64,000 nt of DNA from NCBI GenBank assembly GCA_021463165.1, contig JAJTWY010000015.1, positions 1 to 64,000 of the forward strand, written 5' to 3'. Position numbers and translations under genes: made by a program. This document shows, piece by piece, positions 8,932 to 16,200 of the stretch. The notes under the pieces were generated by a model that saw only the letters and a program-made list of their open reading frames with translations, was not told the DNA's origin and did not search any database. Positions within the stretch are counted from its first letter, which is position 1, and the number at the start of each line of letters is the position of its first letter. This DNA is from Pyrinomonadaceae bacterium. GTDB lineage: Bacteria; Acidobacteriota; Blastocatellia; Pyrinomonadales; Pyrinomonadaceae.

Positions 8932-9555
8932 TTAGGCCTTTGATGCGACTGTCCTTTTCGGCATTTCCACACTGAGGTTCGTGTTCAGGTTATACCTCGA
9001 AGGCTCAATGGTGACTTTGTTGTCCTTGAAGAGGTCAGATAGGAGATCGGACACCTTCGATGCGGCTTCTGTCGTTACAAGGTTGGAGACGAGTTCGGCC
9101 AGTTCGATCTGAGACGAGACAAGATGCCGCTCCAGCTTTGCATGATTCCGGCGGGCAAGACATCGAGTGGCTAACGCCTTCGAGGGGTGTCCGGTGATAT
9201 TGAAAAGCTCATGGGTCGGGGGATCAGGCCTGGTATTGGCAACGGCATTTGAGAGACCAGTTGAACGATAGAACACCTCGCGGAATTCAAACATGCGTGA
9301 TCCTGAACTCGAGATGTCAAGTATCGACTCGATCTCAGTTCGGATCGATTCGACGGTGAACGTGCGGCGGTTTTCGATAGACGCTAGTCGAGAGGACTTG
9401 AGAGAACGAGCGGCTGCGAACGGCCAACCGACCAAGGCTGCCGCCACGAAAAAACATTTGTTGATCGGACTCTCCGTTCCTCGTTGAGTCGCACGGTAAA
9501 CCGCAAATGGCGAACCACATGCGAGGTAAATGATGAGTAGATCGATCAGGTTCAC
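8932..9555 (-). CDS. Unknown protein with N-terminal membrane segments
   Basis: This unknown protein has 207 residues with the GTG start at 9555. That start is chosen because it overlaps the upstream stop as GTGA and leads directly into a membrane helix (NLIDLLIIYLACGSPFAVY). A second hydrophobic stretch is FFVAAALVGWPFAAA at about residues 37-51. The soluble remainder contains LVSSQIELAELVSNLV and a C-terminal SDLLSDLFKDNK segment, probably helical. From memory, similar two-gene membrane pairs occur in related acidobacterial genomes; no function is known. An ATG 30 bp upstream (9585) is the alternative start. Confidence 0.6.
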   Translation of the reverse strand: MNLIDLLIIYLACGSPFAVYRATQRGTESPINKCFFVAAALVGWPFAAARSLKSSRLASIENRRTFTVESIRTEIESILDISSSGSRMFEFREVFYRSTGLSNAVANTRPDPPTHELFNITGHPSKALATRCLARRNHAKLERHLVSSQIELAELVSNLVTTEAASKVSDLLSDLFKDNKVTIEPSRYNLNTNLSVEMPKRTVASKA

Positions 9556-9761
9556 GCGTGACTGAAGCAGCAACGAGCGTGCCAAGAGTCAATGAACGGG
9601 AGCACAATTAGTTGGTATGCGTTCCAAACAAAAAATGGGAACAACTCAATGACATCGGTCGTAATCAAAATGTTTGCAAATCGCGAATTCGACCGAGATC
9701 TTTTGCAGAATGCAAAAAACAGGATGTCGGTGCATTCATACCAGACAAGGAGGGCAATCAA
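9552..9761 (-). CDS. Small hydrophobic protein, start uncertain
   Basis: This short membrane protein lies directly upstream of, and overlaps, the 8932-9555 gene. Its stop overlaps the next start as GTGA, which argues that it is translated. The C-terminal part has a convincing transmembrane segment (IELFPFFVWNAYQLIVLPFID). The frame stays open to an ATG at 9908, but that extension is antisense to the small plus-strand gene at 9766-9984, so I place the start at a TTG at 9761 (69 residues). Head-to-head genes this close are unusual, so either this start or the neighbour's may be wrong. No function can be assigned. Confidence 0.4.
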   Translation of the reverse strand: MIALLVWYECTDILFFAFCKRSRSNSRFANILITTDVIELFPFFVWNAYQLIVLPFIDSWHARCCFSHA

Positions 9762-9765
9762 CAGG

Positions 9766-9984
9766 ATGGACAGAACAAAGATCAAGGTGGTCAAGAAGGG
9801 CGAAGTCAGAGTTGCCGGTTCAAGGAAGAATAAAAATAAGGTCAAGAGTTCTCGGGCCGCTGCTCGAGAGATCGTCTCCAATGTTACCGGTTGGGTCTCG
9901 GATCTCAAACACCGAAAAACTATCGAAACGAAGGCGGCACTGGACCTTCTGTTCGCCTCGAATCAGAGGCCAAGCGAGTCATGA
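9766..9984 (+). CDS. Small basic conserved-type hypothetical protein
   Basis: This is a 72-residue protein with a very basic first half (DRTKIKVVKKGE, SRKNKNKVK) and a predicted helix (AREIVSNVTGWVSDLKHR). The ATG at 9766 is preceded by a purine-rich AAGGAGGG about 11 nt upstream. From memory, similar short proteins ending in a 'VSNVTxWVxxxxxR' helix are common hypotheticals in related genomes; their role is unknown. The basic, charged character would suit nucleic-acid or ribosome binding, but that is speculation. It is followed by an intrinsic terminator at 10025-10048. Confidence 0.6.
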   Translation: MDRTKIKVVKKGEVRVAGSRKNKNKVKSSRAAAREIVSNVTGWVSDLKHRKTIETKAALDLLFASNQRPSES

Positions 9985-10024
9985 TCTGATCGTTGGTGTC
10001 GTTTTTATTCATTCATTCCTCGGT

Positions 10025-10048
10025 GCGGCCCGCGGTGGCCGCTTTTTT
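10025..10048 (+). terminator. Intrinsic terminator
   Basis: A 6-bp GC stem (GCGGCC/GGCCGC) with a 6-nt loop is followed by TTTTTT. It closes the small gene at 9766-9984 and separates it from the SDR gene. Confidence 0.75.
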
Positions 10049-10134
10049 ACTTTAGTAAGAGGCGGTTTACAGTTGCCAGTATTTCAACATCATTGCTATC
10101 CTTACTGCAATTAAGACGACCAAGAACAACTTCT

Positions 10135-10896
10135 ATGCAAGGTAAGGTGGTTATCGTCACGGGCGCCAGCAGTGGCATTGGACAGGCGACGGCGATACTA
10201 TTTGCAAACAAAGGGGCGACCGTAGTTGCCGTCGGACGAAACGAGAAAGAGCTTTCCTCGCTCGGTAAGTCGGTAAAGTCCAAAACGGGCAGCATCAAGC
10301 CACATCTCGCCGATATGACGCAGATGTCGCAGCTCGAACGTATTGCCTCCGAAACGATACATAACCTTGGGCGCATCGACGTGTTGGTCAACTCGGCCGG
10401 GATAATCGCGAACGGCTCTATCGAGACAACGAAACTGGAAGATTGGGACAAGATGCTGCACATTAACCTCAGAGCAGTCTTCATCCTGATCCAGAAGTGC
10501 CTGCCGCACATTGTTAAGGTGAAAGGTAATGTAGTAAATGTTTCGAGCGTCGCGGGGCCGAGGTCATTTCCGAATGTTCTGGCTTACGGTGTGTCAAAAG
10601 CGGCTCTAGACCAATTGACCCGTTCGGCCGCTCTCGAACTTGCCCCCAAGGGCGTTCGAATAAATGCGGTGAATCCTGGCGTCGTGGTTACCAATATCCA
10701 TAAACGCGGCGGAATGGACGAGGAATCATACAAGGTGTTTCTTGAGCGATCGAAGGAGACACACCCGATCGGGCGAGTTGGAACTCCACAGGAGGTCGCG
10801 GAGCTTATCTATTTCCTCGCCTCGGATAAGGCATCATGGATAACCGGCGCGACCTACGAGATCGATGGCGGCCGAGGACAGACCTGTGCGCGATAG
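10135..10896 (+). CDS. Short-chain dehydrogenase/reductase (SDR)
   Basis: This 253-residue classical SDR has the TGASSGIG nucleotide-binding motif near the N-terminus, an NSAG motif (usual form NNAG) and the catalytic triad Ser in NVSSVAG, Tyr and Lys in YGVSK. The C-terminal GATYEIDGG is typical of the family. It probably oxidises or reduces a hydroxyl/keto group with NAD(P)(H); the substrate cannot be told from sequence. The start at 10135 is preferred because the SDR fold begins at once (MQGKVVIVTG); the frame is open 14 codons upstream. The MBL-fold gene starts 21 bp downstream, so the two are probably co-transcribed. Confidence 0.92.
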   Translation: MQGKVVIVTGASSGIGQATAILFANKGATVVAVGRNEKELSSLGKSVKSKTGSIKPHLADMTQMSQLERIASETIHNLGRIDVLVNSAGIIANGSIETTKLEDWDKMLHINLRAVFILIQKCLPHIVKVKGNVVNVSSVAGPRSFPNVLAYGVSKAALDQLTRSAALELAPKGVRINAVNPGVVVTNIHKRGGMDEESYKVFLERSKETHPIGRVGTPQEVAELIYFLASDKASWITGATYEIDGGRGQTCAR

Positions 10897-10917
10897 GAAA
10901 AAGAGCGGAGACATGGA

Positions 10918-11694
10918 ATGAAGCTGCAGATGCTTCCCAGTTCGATCGACGAAAACGGCGCGGCCTCGCAGCGGCAGCATTTGTTGTCGCTTGTGATCGA
11001 TGATTGCGTGTCGATCGATGCAGGTTCTCTGGCGATGGCGTGCTCGGCAGTTCAGCGCGAAGGCGTAAGGGATATTATCCTCACTCACACTCACTTGGAT
11101 CACATAGCAGGTCTTCCGATCTTCATAGATGACCTGTTTGGCAGTTTGATCAAACCGCTGCGGATCCATGCCACTCCGGAAATGATCGAGATATTGGAAC
11201 GCGATATCTTCAACTGGTCGATTTATCCGCGCTTTTCTGAACTCAATAACCAAAGCGGCCCGGTCGTCGAATATCGATCGTTTGAACGCGGTTCGACATT
11301 TTCGATCAAACACCTTACCTTTCAGAGCATTGCCGTTAATCACCGCGTTTCCGCAAGTGGCTATATTGTTTCTGACCGAACCACGGCGGTTGCGGTCACG
11401 GGCGATACGGGTGAGACGGAAGATTTCTGGGCGGCCTGCAACGCGACTGAGAACCTGAAAGCGGTCTTGGTTGAATGCGCCTTTCCGGACGAAATGGCGA
11501 AACTGGCCGAGGTTTCAAACCACCTAACGCCTGCGAGTTTGCGTAGAGAATTGGAGAAGCTTAAGAAACGAGATTGTCCCTTATATGTGATCAACATAAA
11601 GCCGATGTATCGTGAGCAAGTCATCAAGGAACTCGCGGACGCACCTGTAGACGGTCTCCATATACTCAACATCGGGCGAGTCTACGAGTTCTAA
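10918..11694 (+). CDS. MBL-fold hydrolase, class II phosphodiesterase-like
   Basis: The 258-residue metallo-beta-lactamase-fold protein has the zinc motif THTHLDHIAG at about residues 58-67, a downstream His in AVNHRVS, an Asp in VTGDTGE and a late HLTP. The overall form (IDAGSL near the N-terminus, a short HTHLDH block, 'LVECAFP' followed by HLTP) matches cyclic-nucleotide phosphodiesterase class II-like proteins. It might therefore degrade cAMP or a related nucleotide; this is family-level inference. A ribosome site GGAG lies 7 nt before the ATG. Its last four bases overlap, tail to tail, the stop of the minus-strand gene at 11691. Confidence 0.82.
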   Translation: MKLQMLPSSIDENGAASQRQHLLSLVIDDCVSIDAGSLAMACSAVQREGVRDIILTHTHLDHIAGLPIFIDDLFGSLIKPLRIHATPEMIEILERDIFNWSIYPRFSELNNQSGPVVEYRSFERGSTFSIKHLTFQSIAVNHRVSASGYIVSDRTTAVAVTGDTGETEDFWAACNATENLKAVLVECAFPDEMAKLAEVSNHLTPASLRRELEKLKKRDCPLYVINIKPMYREQVIKELADAPVDGLHILNIGRVYEF

Positions 11695-11900
11695 GAGCGT
11701 CGCGCCTTCTCCCTCAGAAAGTTCAGTGCCTCGAACGCGGTTTCGCTAAATTCGCCCTCAATGCCGTGCAGCCGTACTCGTCCGTTGGGGAGAACCTTTT
11801 GAATCCTAAACGTCCTTTCTTCCCTGGTTATGCTCTTCATTATCTCGGCCCGGAAGGTGACAAGCATCTCCGGTCGGGCCCAGACGTTATTTTGAATCAT
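11691..11900 (-). CDS. Small hypothetical protein, coupled downstream gene
   Basis: This unknown protein has 69 residues. The start at 11900 overlaps the stop of the preceding minus-strand gene as ATGA, which supports translation. The sequence FRIQKVLPNGRVRLHGIEGEF reads like a small beta-barrel, and the C-terminal FSETAFEALNFLREKA is helical. An inner Met at position 12 is a second possible start. No family is recognised. Confidence 0.55.
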   Translation of the reverse strand: MIQNNVWARPEMLVTFRAEIMKSITREERTFRIQKVLPNGRVRLHGIEGEFSETAFEALNFLREKARRS

Positions 11901-12067
11901 TCGTCTTCGACTTCGAGCGGTTTCTTATGTTTGGCCTTTCGGCGTGACGGAAATTGCTTCTCATCAGGTCTTTGATTCCCAATCTGTCGGCTTGGCGGAG
12001 CTGTCGGTTTTCGCACCGAATCAAAGACCGGACGTTCGCTTCGGATACTCTTCCTCTGTTGTTTCAC
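11897..12067 (-). CDS. 56-residue basic protein with GTG start
   Basis: This short gene is easily missed because it starts with GTG and has only 56 residues. The product is strongly basic and proline-rich (KQQRKSIRSERPVFDSVRKP ... SRRKAKHKKPLEVEDE), with an acidic tail. Its TGA stop overlaps the ATG of the next minus-strand gene (ATGA). Composition suggests a nucleic-acid- or ribosome-associated peptide; that is inference. A stop codon two codons upstream of the GTG fixes the start. Confidence 0.55.
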   Translation of the reverse strand: MKQQRKSIRSERPVFDSVRKPTAPPSRQIGNQRPDEKQFPSRRKAKHKKPLEVEDE

Positions 12068-12175
12068 AGCTCATTGTAGCAGAATCACGTCTGAGAAATG
12101 TTTGACATTGTGAGTTTCAGATCTCAGTATTGTTAAAGTTCTTGTCCTTCTGGGCGATTTCATCAAGTCACTGTC

Positions 12176-13096
12176 ATGGAAAAGAAACGACCGCCGTTAT
12201 CGATGTCGGCTTCGAACTATTATGTTCTAGCTGTAGCGATAGCTGTCGGGTTTTTCTTTGTCGTTTGGGGCATTCTGCATGACAGCGGCGACGAAATGCC
12301 CTGGATAACAGCGGGCATCAGCTCAAGTATCCTCCTCGGCGGGTCGGTGATCGTGCGAGAGATCATACTGCGGTCATCGCGAAAAGCTACGGTCGTGGGC
12401 CAAGCCTTCGAACGCGAAAAACAAAACCAGCTTCCACGCAATGCTTCCGACCGGTCCTCCGCCAGAAAACTTACGATCGAAGCCAATGCGGTGATCCTGA
12501 ATGAGATCCGCCAAAAGTCGGGAGCCGCAAAGCTTCTAAATAATATATCGTCGAGTCACCGTGAAGTATTCGAAATGTGTCGCGAGTATCTTTCGCTGAA
12601 CGAAGCGGAATTGAAAGGGATCCGTCCGAATTCACCCCGCCTCGCCCCGCTCCTAAAGGGACGGACATTTGCGGCGGAGTGCCACCATTTCCACCTGTTG
12701 CGATGGGCTGAGATCGAGACCCGTTCGCTTACCGCCGAGGCTCAGGGCGGCGGCACCGCGATCGAACGCGTAGAATCGGCTGAAAAAGCTCTTCATGTGC
12801 TGGACACTGCCATTGGCTTTTATCCGGAGGACGCCGCTCTTGCTCAGTCACGATCTGTGGTTCAGGAATTGATAGCTTCGATCGAGGTTTCCGGCCTGAT
12901 CGAAATGGCCGAGCGTTCCGTTTATCTCGCGGATCACGAATATGCCCTTCGCTGTTATGGCGAGGCCCTAAGACTTTTAGAGGGCGATCTTCTTAAAGGT
13001 GAATCGCTGGACGACGTCAAGGTCCGTGTCCTGCAAGAGATCGAGCATTTGAAGTTTCTGCAGAAAAAGGGGTGTGAGTTGAGCGACATCTCTTAG
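12176..13096 (+). CDS. Membrane protein with helical-repeat domain
   Basis: The 306-residue protein has two transmembrane helices (about residues 15-35 and 42-62) followed by a long soluble helical region. The part from about residue 185 (AESAEKALHVLDTAIGFYPEDAAL ... ADHEYALRCYGEALRLL in broken form) resembles tetratricopeptide repeats. No specific family is recognised. It is the first gene of a same-strand run ending in a polysaccharide export protein and a matrixin, so a role in envelope or exopolysaccharide assembly is plausible but unproven. Confidence 0.7.
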   Translation: MEKKRPPLSMSASNYYVLAVAIAVGFFFVVWGILHDSGDEMPWITAGISSSILLGGSVIVREIILRSSRKATVVGQAFEREKQNQLPRNASDRSSARKLTIEANAVILNEIRQKSGAAKLLNNISSSHREVFEMCREYLSLNEAELKGIRPNSPRLAPLLKGRTFAAECHHFHLLRWAEIETRSLTAEAQGGGTAIERVESAEKALHVLDTAIGFYPEDAALAQSRSVVQELIASIEVSGLIEMAERSVYLADHEYALRCYGEALRLLEGDLLKGESLDDVKVRVLQEIEHLKFLQKKGCELSDIS

Positions 13097-13116
13097 GGTT
13101 GGTATCATTTAGGGTA

Positions 13117-13317
13117 ATGATTTCCCAACGTTGTCCTAAATGCCGAAGCAACCGCATCCGCCGCGGGTACCGGCCGACTTCGATATTTTCTAAACTACTA
13201 TTTCGTTACAACCTTTTGTGTGACGGATGCAACTGGGAGTTTAAGGGTTTTGCAGTGCCGGGAACCGTGGAATCGCGTCCGAGCCGGAAAAAGAAGAAAG
13301 TCAGGCCCGCCGACTGA
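13117..13317 (+). CDS. Small zinc-ribbon protein
   Basis: This 66-residue protein has two CxxC knuckles, CPKCRSNRIRRGYR at the N-terminus and CDGCNWEFKGF about 30 residues later, which would bind one zinc. The tail is a run of basic residues. ATG 13117 is preferred over an in-frame TTG at 13099 because the ribbon starts immediately and AGGG precedes it. Similar orphan ribbons occur near export-gene clusters; the partner is unknown. The next gene's frame overlaps its 3' end. Confidence 0.72.
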   Translation: MISQRCPKCRSNRIRRGYRPTSIFSKLLFRYNLLCDGCNWEFKGFAVPGTVESRPSRKKKKVRPAD

Positions 13318-13324
13318 AGTTCTC

Positions 13325-14332
13325 TTGAGTCACCTACGAAGGATCTTGCGAGTTTCAATATTTACAGGTATTTTCGTTGTTATTCTCGCGACTTCTTCTT
13401 CGGTGCGTTTGCAAAACACAGGCCCGCAAGAATTCAGGTCGGGCGATGATCTGGTACATTTCGGCGACATTATCGATATCGATGTTCAGGGGAGCTTCGA
13501 ATATGACTGGCGCGGTTCACTCACCCCGGACGGTTTTTTGGATGGTTTTGAAGGGCTAGAGGAACCGCTTTTCGCTCTATGCCGGTCAGAAGCTGAAGTC
13601 GCTGCCGGGATCGAGCGTTCTCTGGCGCGTATCCTGCGGGAACCGAAGGTAGTTGTCAGGATCGTCGATCGCTCAAACCGAGCCGTTGTACGTCTTGACG
13701 GAGCAGTTCGCACTCCAACCAGATTCCAGGTTCGCCGGCCCGTACGCCTGCGTGAGCTCCTCGTACTTTCTGGCGGACTCATCGACGGCACCAGTGGTGA
13801 AATAACGATAGTCAGGCCACGGGACCTGAGTTGCCAATCAAAGATAGCACCAGCTGCCGAAAAGTCCGGAATGTCCCTATCGGACAACGGGCCGATCGTA
13901 ACCAACATCAAAGTTTCTGATCTCCTGGCGGGGAAAATTGAAGCAGACCCTGATATTCTTAGCGGGGATATTGTCTCTGTAAACCGAGCTCTTCCGATAT
14001 ACGTAATAGGGGCGGTGGCTAATCCGAGACCGGTTTACTCTCGCGAGAAAATGACGCTCAGCCGTGTGATATCATCTGCCGGCGGTGTCTCAAAGGAAGG
14101 GGAAAGCGGAAAAGCGTTTATTTTTCGTCGATCTGGCCCGGAGGTGCGTTCGCTCGAAGTTGACCTTGCAAGATTAAAAGCCGGTGAATCTATTGATGAA
14201 GTTTTACAACCTTTTGATATAATAGAGGTCGTCGCCAAGGGGGCGAGCCGCAGCAAATTTCCCCCCGTGATGGCAACAGACGAAAGTAGCGACCCATACA
14301 ATCGTGTTTTACCGCTTCGGATCGTAGATTGA
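13325..14332 (+). CDS. Polysaccharide export outer-membrane-type protein (Poly_export/SLBB)
   Basis: This is a Wza-like protein of about 335 residues. After a hydrophobic signal (VSIFTGIFVVILATSSS) comes a Poly_export domain (HFGDIIDIDVQGSFEYDWRG, residues about 40-115), then two SLBB-like beta-grasp units (VVRLDGAVRTPTRFQV and IYVIGAVANPRPVYSREKMT). It probably forms or caps the periplasmic/outer-membrane channel for an exopolysaccharide. The start is uncertain: the TTG at 13325 puts the signal peptide at the N-terminus, while an ATG at 13220 would add 35 charged residues and overlap the zinc-ribbon gene by 98 bp. No glycosyltransferases lie nearby. Confidence 0.82.
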   Translation: MSHLRRILRVSIFTGIFVVILATSSSVRLQNTGPQEFRSGDDLVHFGDIIDIDVQGSFEYDWRGSLTPDGFLDGFEGLEEPLFALCRSEAEVAAGIERSLARILREPKVVVRIVDRSNRAVVRLDGAVRTPTRFQVRRPVRLRELLVLSGGLIDGTSGEITIVRPRDLSCQSKIAPAAEKSGMSLSDNGPIVTNIKVSDLLAGKIEADPDILSGDIVSVNRALPIYVIGAVANPRPVYSREKMTLSRVISSAGGVSKEGESGKAFIFRRSGPEVRSLEVDLARLKAGESIDEVLQPFDIIEVVAKGASRSKFPPVMATDESSDPYNRVLPLRIVD

Positions 14333-14369
14333 GGCAGGTGGGTCGAATTATAGATCATTAATAGCAAAT

Positions 14370-14573
14370 ATGAATAGAATGAGCCGTCGAACCATCGCAT
14401 TATTGTGGATGGTGGCTGTTGCGATCGTAGTCGGAATCTTGATCGCGTACGAACAGATATCGATCCTTTATGTACTTGCGACATTATCGCTTGTGTCACT
14501 CTTGTTGGTCGTGGCCTTCGCGGACCTCGAAAAGGTGGGTCTCAGCGAGGGAGAGGATCAGTCTCGATCCTAA
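14370..14573 (+). CDS. Small two-helix membrane protein
   Basis: This 67-residue protein consists of two transmembrane helices (about residues 8-26 and 30-52) with a short acidic tail. It lies 37 bp after the export gene and 15 bp before the matrixin on the same strand, so it is probably co-transcribed with them. No family is recognised. Confidence 0.6.
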   Translation: MNRMSRRTIALLWMVAVAIVVGILIAYEQISILYVLATLSLVSLLLVVAFADLEKVGLSEGEDQSRS

Positions 14574-14588
14574 GTTTGGATTTTTGGG

Positions 14589-15878
14589 ATGAGAGGTTGG
14601 CGTCACATTACCGCTTTTGCCCTCGTGCTCGGCATGACGGCTTCGACTGCTTTCGGTAGCTACACGGCTGCTGTCCCGGGTCAGGCGGAGCCTGCGGGCC
14701 TGAAATGGCGTCAGGGTTCGATCAAACTCTCGATTTCCCGCTCTGTCGTCGAGCCGAACTCAAACATCAAATATGACAGCGACGTGATGGGGGCGATCCA
14801 GCGGAGTATCTCAGCTTGGCAGCAAGCGGCAGAGATCAAGATCGAATACGATATCTCTGACCGAGCCAGCGTCAGTCCGTCCGGGTTCGCAGGGGATGGA
14901 GTTAGCCTTCTTACGATCGCACAGACGCCCGAGAATCTACAGCTGTTCAACCGTGACCCATTCGCCGAATCCGCGAGGACCCGAGTTTTTTATAACCGTC
15001 GTAACGAGATCACCGAGGCTGACATCGTATTGAATCCATTTCAGCAGTTTTCGACGGATAGTACTTTTGGAACCTTCGATCTCGAGGCCACCTTGACCCA
15101 TGAGATAGGTCATCTTCTTGGTCTTCGCCATACCAGTGTCCTTGGAGCAACGATGTCCGGTTCATTGCCAAAGAATGGAACTTTGGGACGATCGGACCTT
15201 GCGGGACGTAGTCTCGACGAGGCCGACATCTCGGCGGTTCGCGACCTCTATGGCGTTTCGGAGTCAACTGAAGCGTGCTGTGGAGCGTTGGTTGGTAAGC
15301 TGACGACGCAGCTAAATGGGACGTTAAAGGGCTCTAGAGTCTGGGCCGAGGAATCGGAGACAGGGCGGGTTGTGGCCCTGACCACCCTAGATGCGGACGG
15401 AACGTTTAGACTCGGTGGGCTGCGTTCTGGTTCGTATTCTATATTTTCAGTTCGCGACGGCGATCCTTTTTCGACATCTTTGGTTCACGTTGGTGCATAC
15501 CGCCTTGAAGAGGGTGAGACCCGCGTCATCAATGAGCGTATCGCCGTCCAGCGGCACGATGTGATGCTCAATTACGTAGGTGTCGATAGCCAGTTATCCG
15601 ATTTTGCTGTTTCCGTAGCCCCGGGTACTGAGAATTCGATATTTCTTGGCGGACGAGATCTCGAAGCCGGGAAGACGGTCATTGAGTTCAACTCGCCGTT
15701 CATATCGGTGATTCCCCGATCGATCTCCGAAGAGGATTTTGGGGAAGGGGTTTCGGTTCTTAACTTCCGCATTGCTGTTCACCCTGATACTCCCGCGGGC
15801 GTTTACTCGATCTTCGCGACCGATAAGGATGGCAACATGGCTGCACTTATCGGAGCGGTCAACGTGCAAGAGAACTAA
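14589..15878 (+). CDS. Secreted matrixin-like zinc metalloprotease
   Basis: The 429-residue protein has a signal peptide (residues 1-23) and a matrixin/metzincin catalytic domain. The zinc site HEIGHLLGLRH is at residues 171-181 and the Met-turn at about Met189 (GATMSGS). A beta-sandwich similar to carboxypeptidase regulatory domains follows (about 225-300, GTFRLGGLRSGSYSIF). The last domain is Ig/IPT-like (about 310-429). It is probably a periplasmic or surface protease. Its place at the end of the export cluster suggests action on the envelope or matrix, which is inference. Confidence 0.9.
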   Translation: MRGWRHITAFALVLGMTASTAFGSYTAAVPGQAEPAGLKWRQGSIKLSISRSVVEPNSNIKYDSDVMGAIQRSISAWQQAAEIKIEYDISDRASVSPSGFAGDGVSLLTIAQTPENLQLFNRDPFAESARTRVFYNRRNEITEADIVLNPFQQFSTDSTFGTFDLEATLTHEIGHLLGLRHTSVLGATMSGSLPKNGTLGRSDLAGRSLDEADISAVRDLYGVSESTEACCGALVGKLTTQLNGTLKGSRVWAEESETGRVVALTTLDADGTFRLGGLRSGSYSIFSVRDGDPFSTSLVHVGAYRLEEGETRVINERIAVQRHDVMLNYVGVDSQLSDFAVSVAPGTENSIFLGGRDLEAGKTVIEFNSPFISVIPRSISEEDFGEGVSVLNFRIAVHPDTPAGVYSIFATDKDGNMAALIGAVNVQEN

Positions 15879-15956
15879 GCACTCCCTTCCTGGGTCCGCT
15901 TGATTCAGCTTTTCTTTGTCCTTGCTTTTTTCGCCCGGCTGTGGATAATTGTCAGT

Positions 15957-16021
15957 GTTCACCTCCCGGTGAACATTGGCCACTTTGGTGGCCCCAGGGG
16001 CGACGGTGTGGGAGACGTCGC
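15957..16021. promoter_or_regulatory. Triple hairpin in the intergenic region before the transporter
   Basis: Three perfect hairpins follow each other in 65 bp: GTTCACC/GGTGAAC (15957-15974), GGCCAC/GTGGCC (15978-15993) and GCGACG/CGTCGC (16000-16021), each with a 4-10 nt loop; the last is followed by a pyrimidine-rich run. The block is 79 bp after the matrixin stop and 180 bp before the transporter start. It could be a terminator for the former or a structured leader of the latter. The rest of the 322-bp gap (15879-16200) shows no gene. I could not match it to a known riboswitch class. Confidence 0.5.
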
Positions 16022-16200
16022 TCCTTCTCTTTTTCGGCCCTTGTCTGCTTGACCTTATCCGCTATCAGCGTAGAATCATTTTTGTCGTTTGAGTTGTCGT
16101 ACTGTGCGTATTTGACCTGGTGTCATTTTCCGATCACATTTGCCGAGATAAGTGAGAGACCTGTTTTGCCGAGAGCAACGCGGTCTTTTTGATTTTTACG

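Noticed and set aside
15594..15983. 129-codon minus-strand frame
   Set aside because: Mostly antisense to the matrixin gene and reads through the triple hairpin.
15879..16200. Known riboswitch (for example a c-di-AMP type) upstream of the transporter
   Set aside because: The transporter family made this worth checking, but the hairpins do not show the conserved core I would expect.
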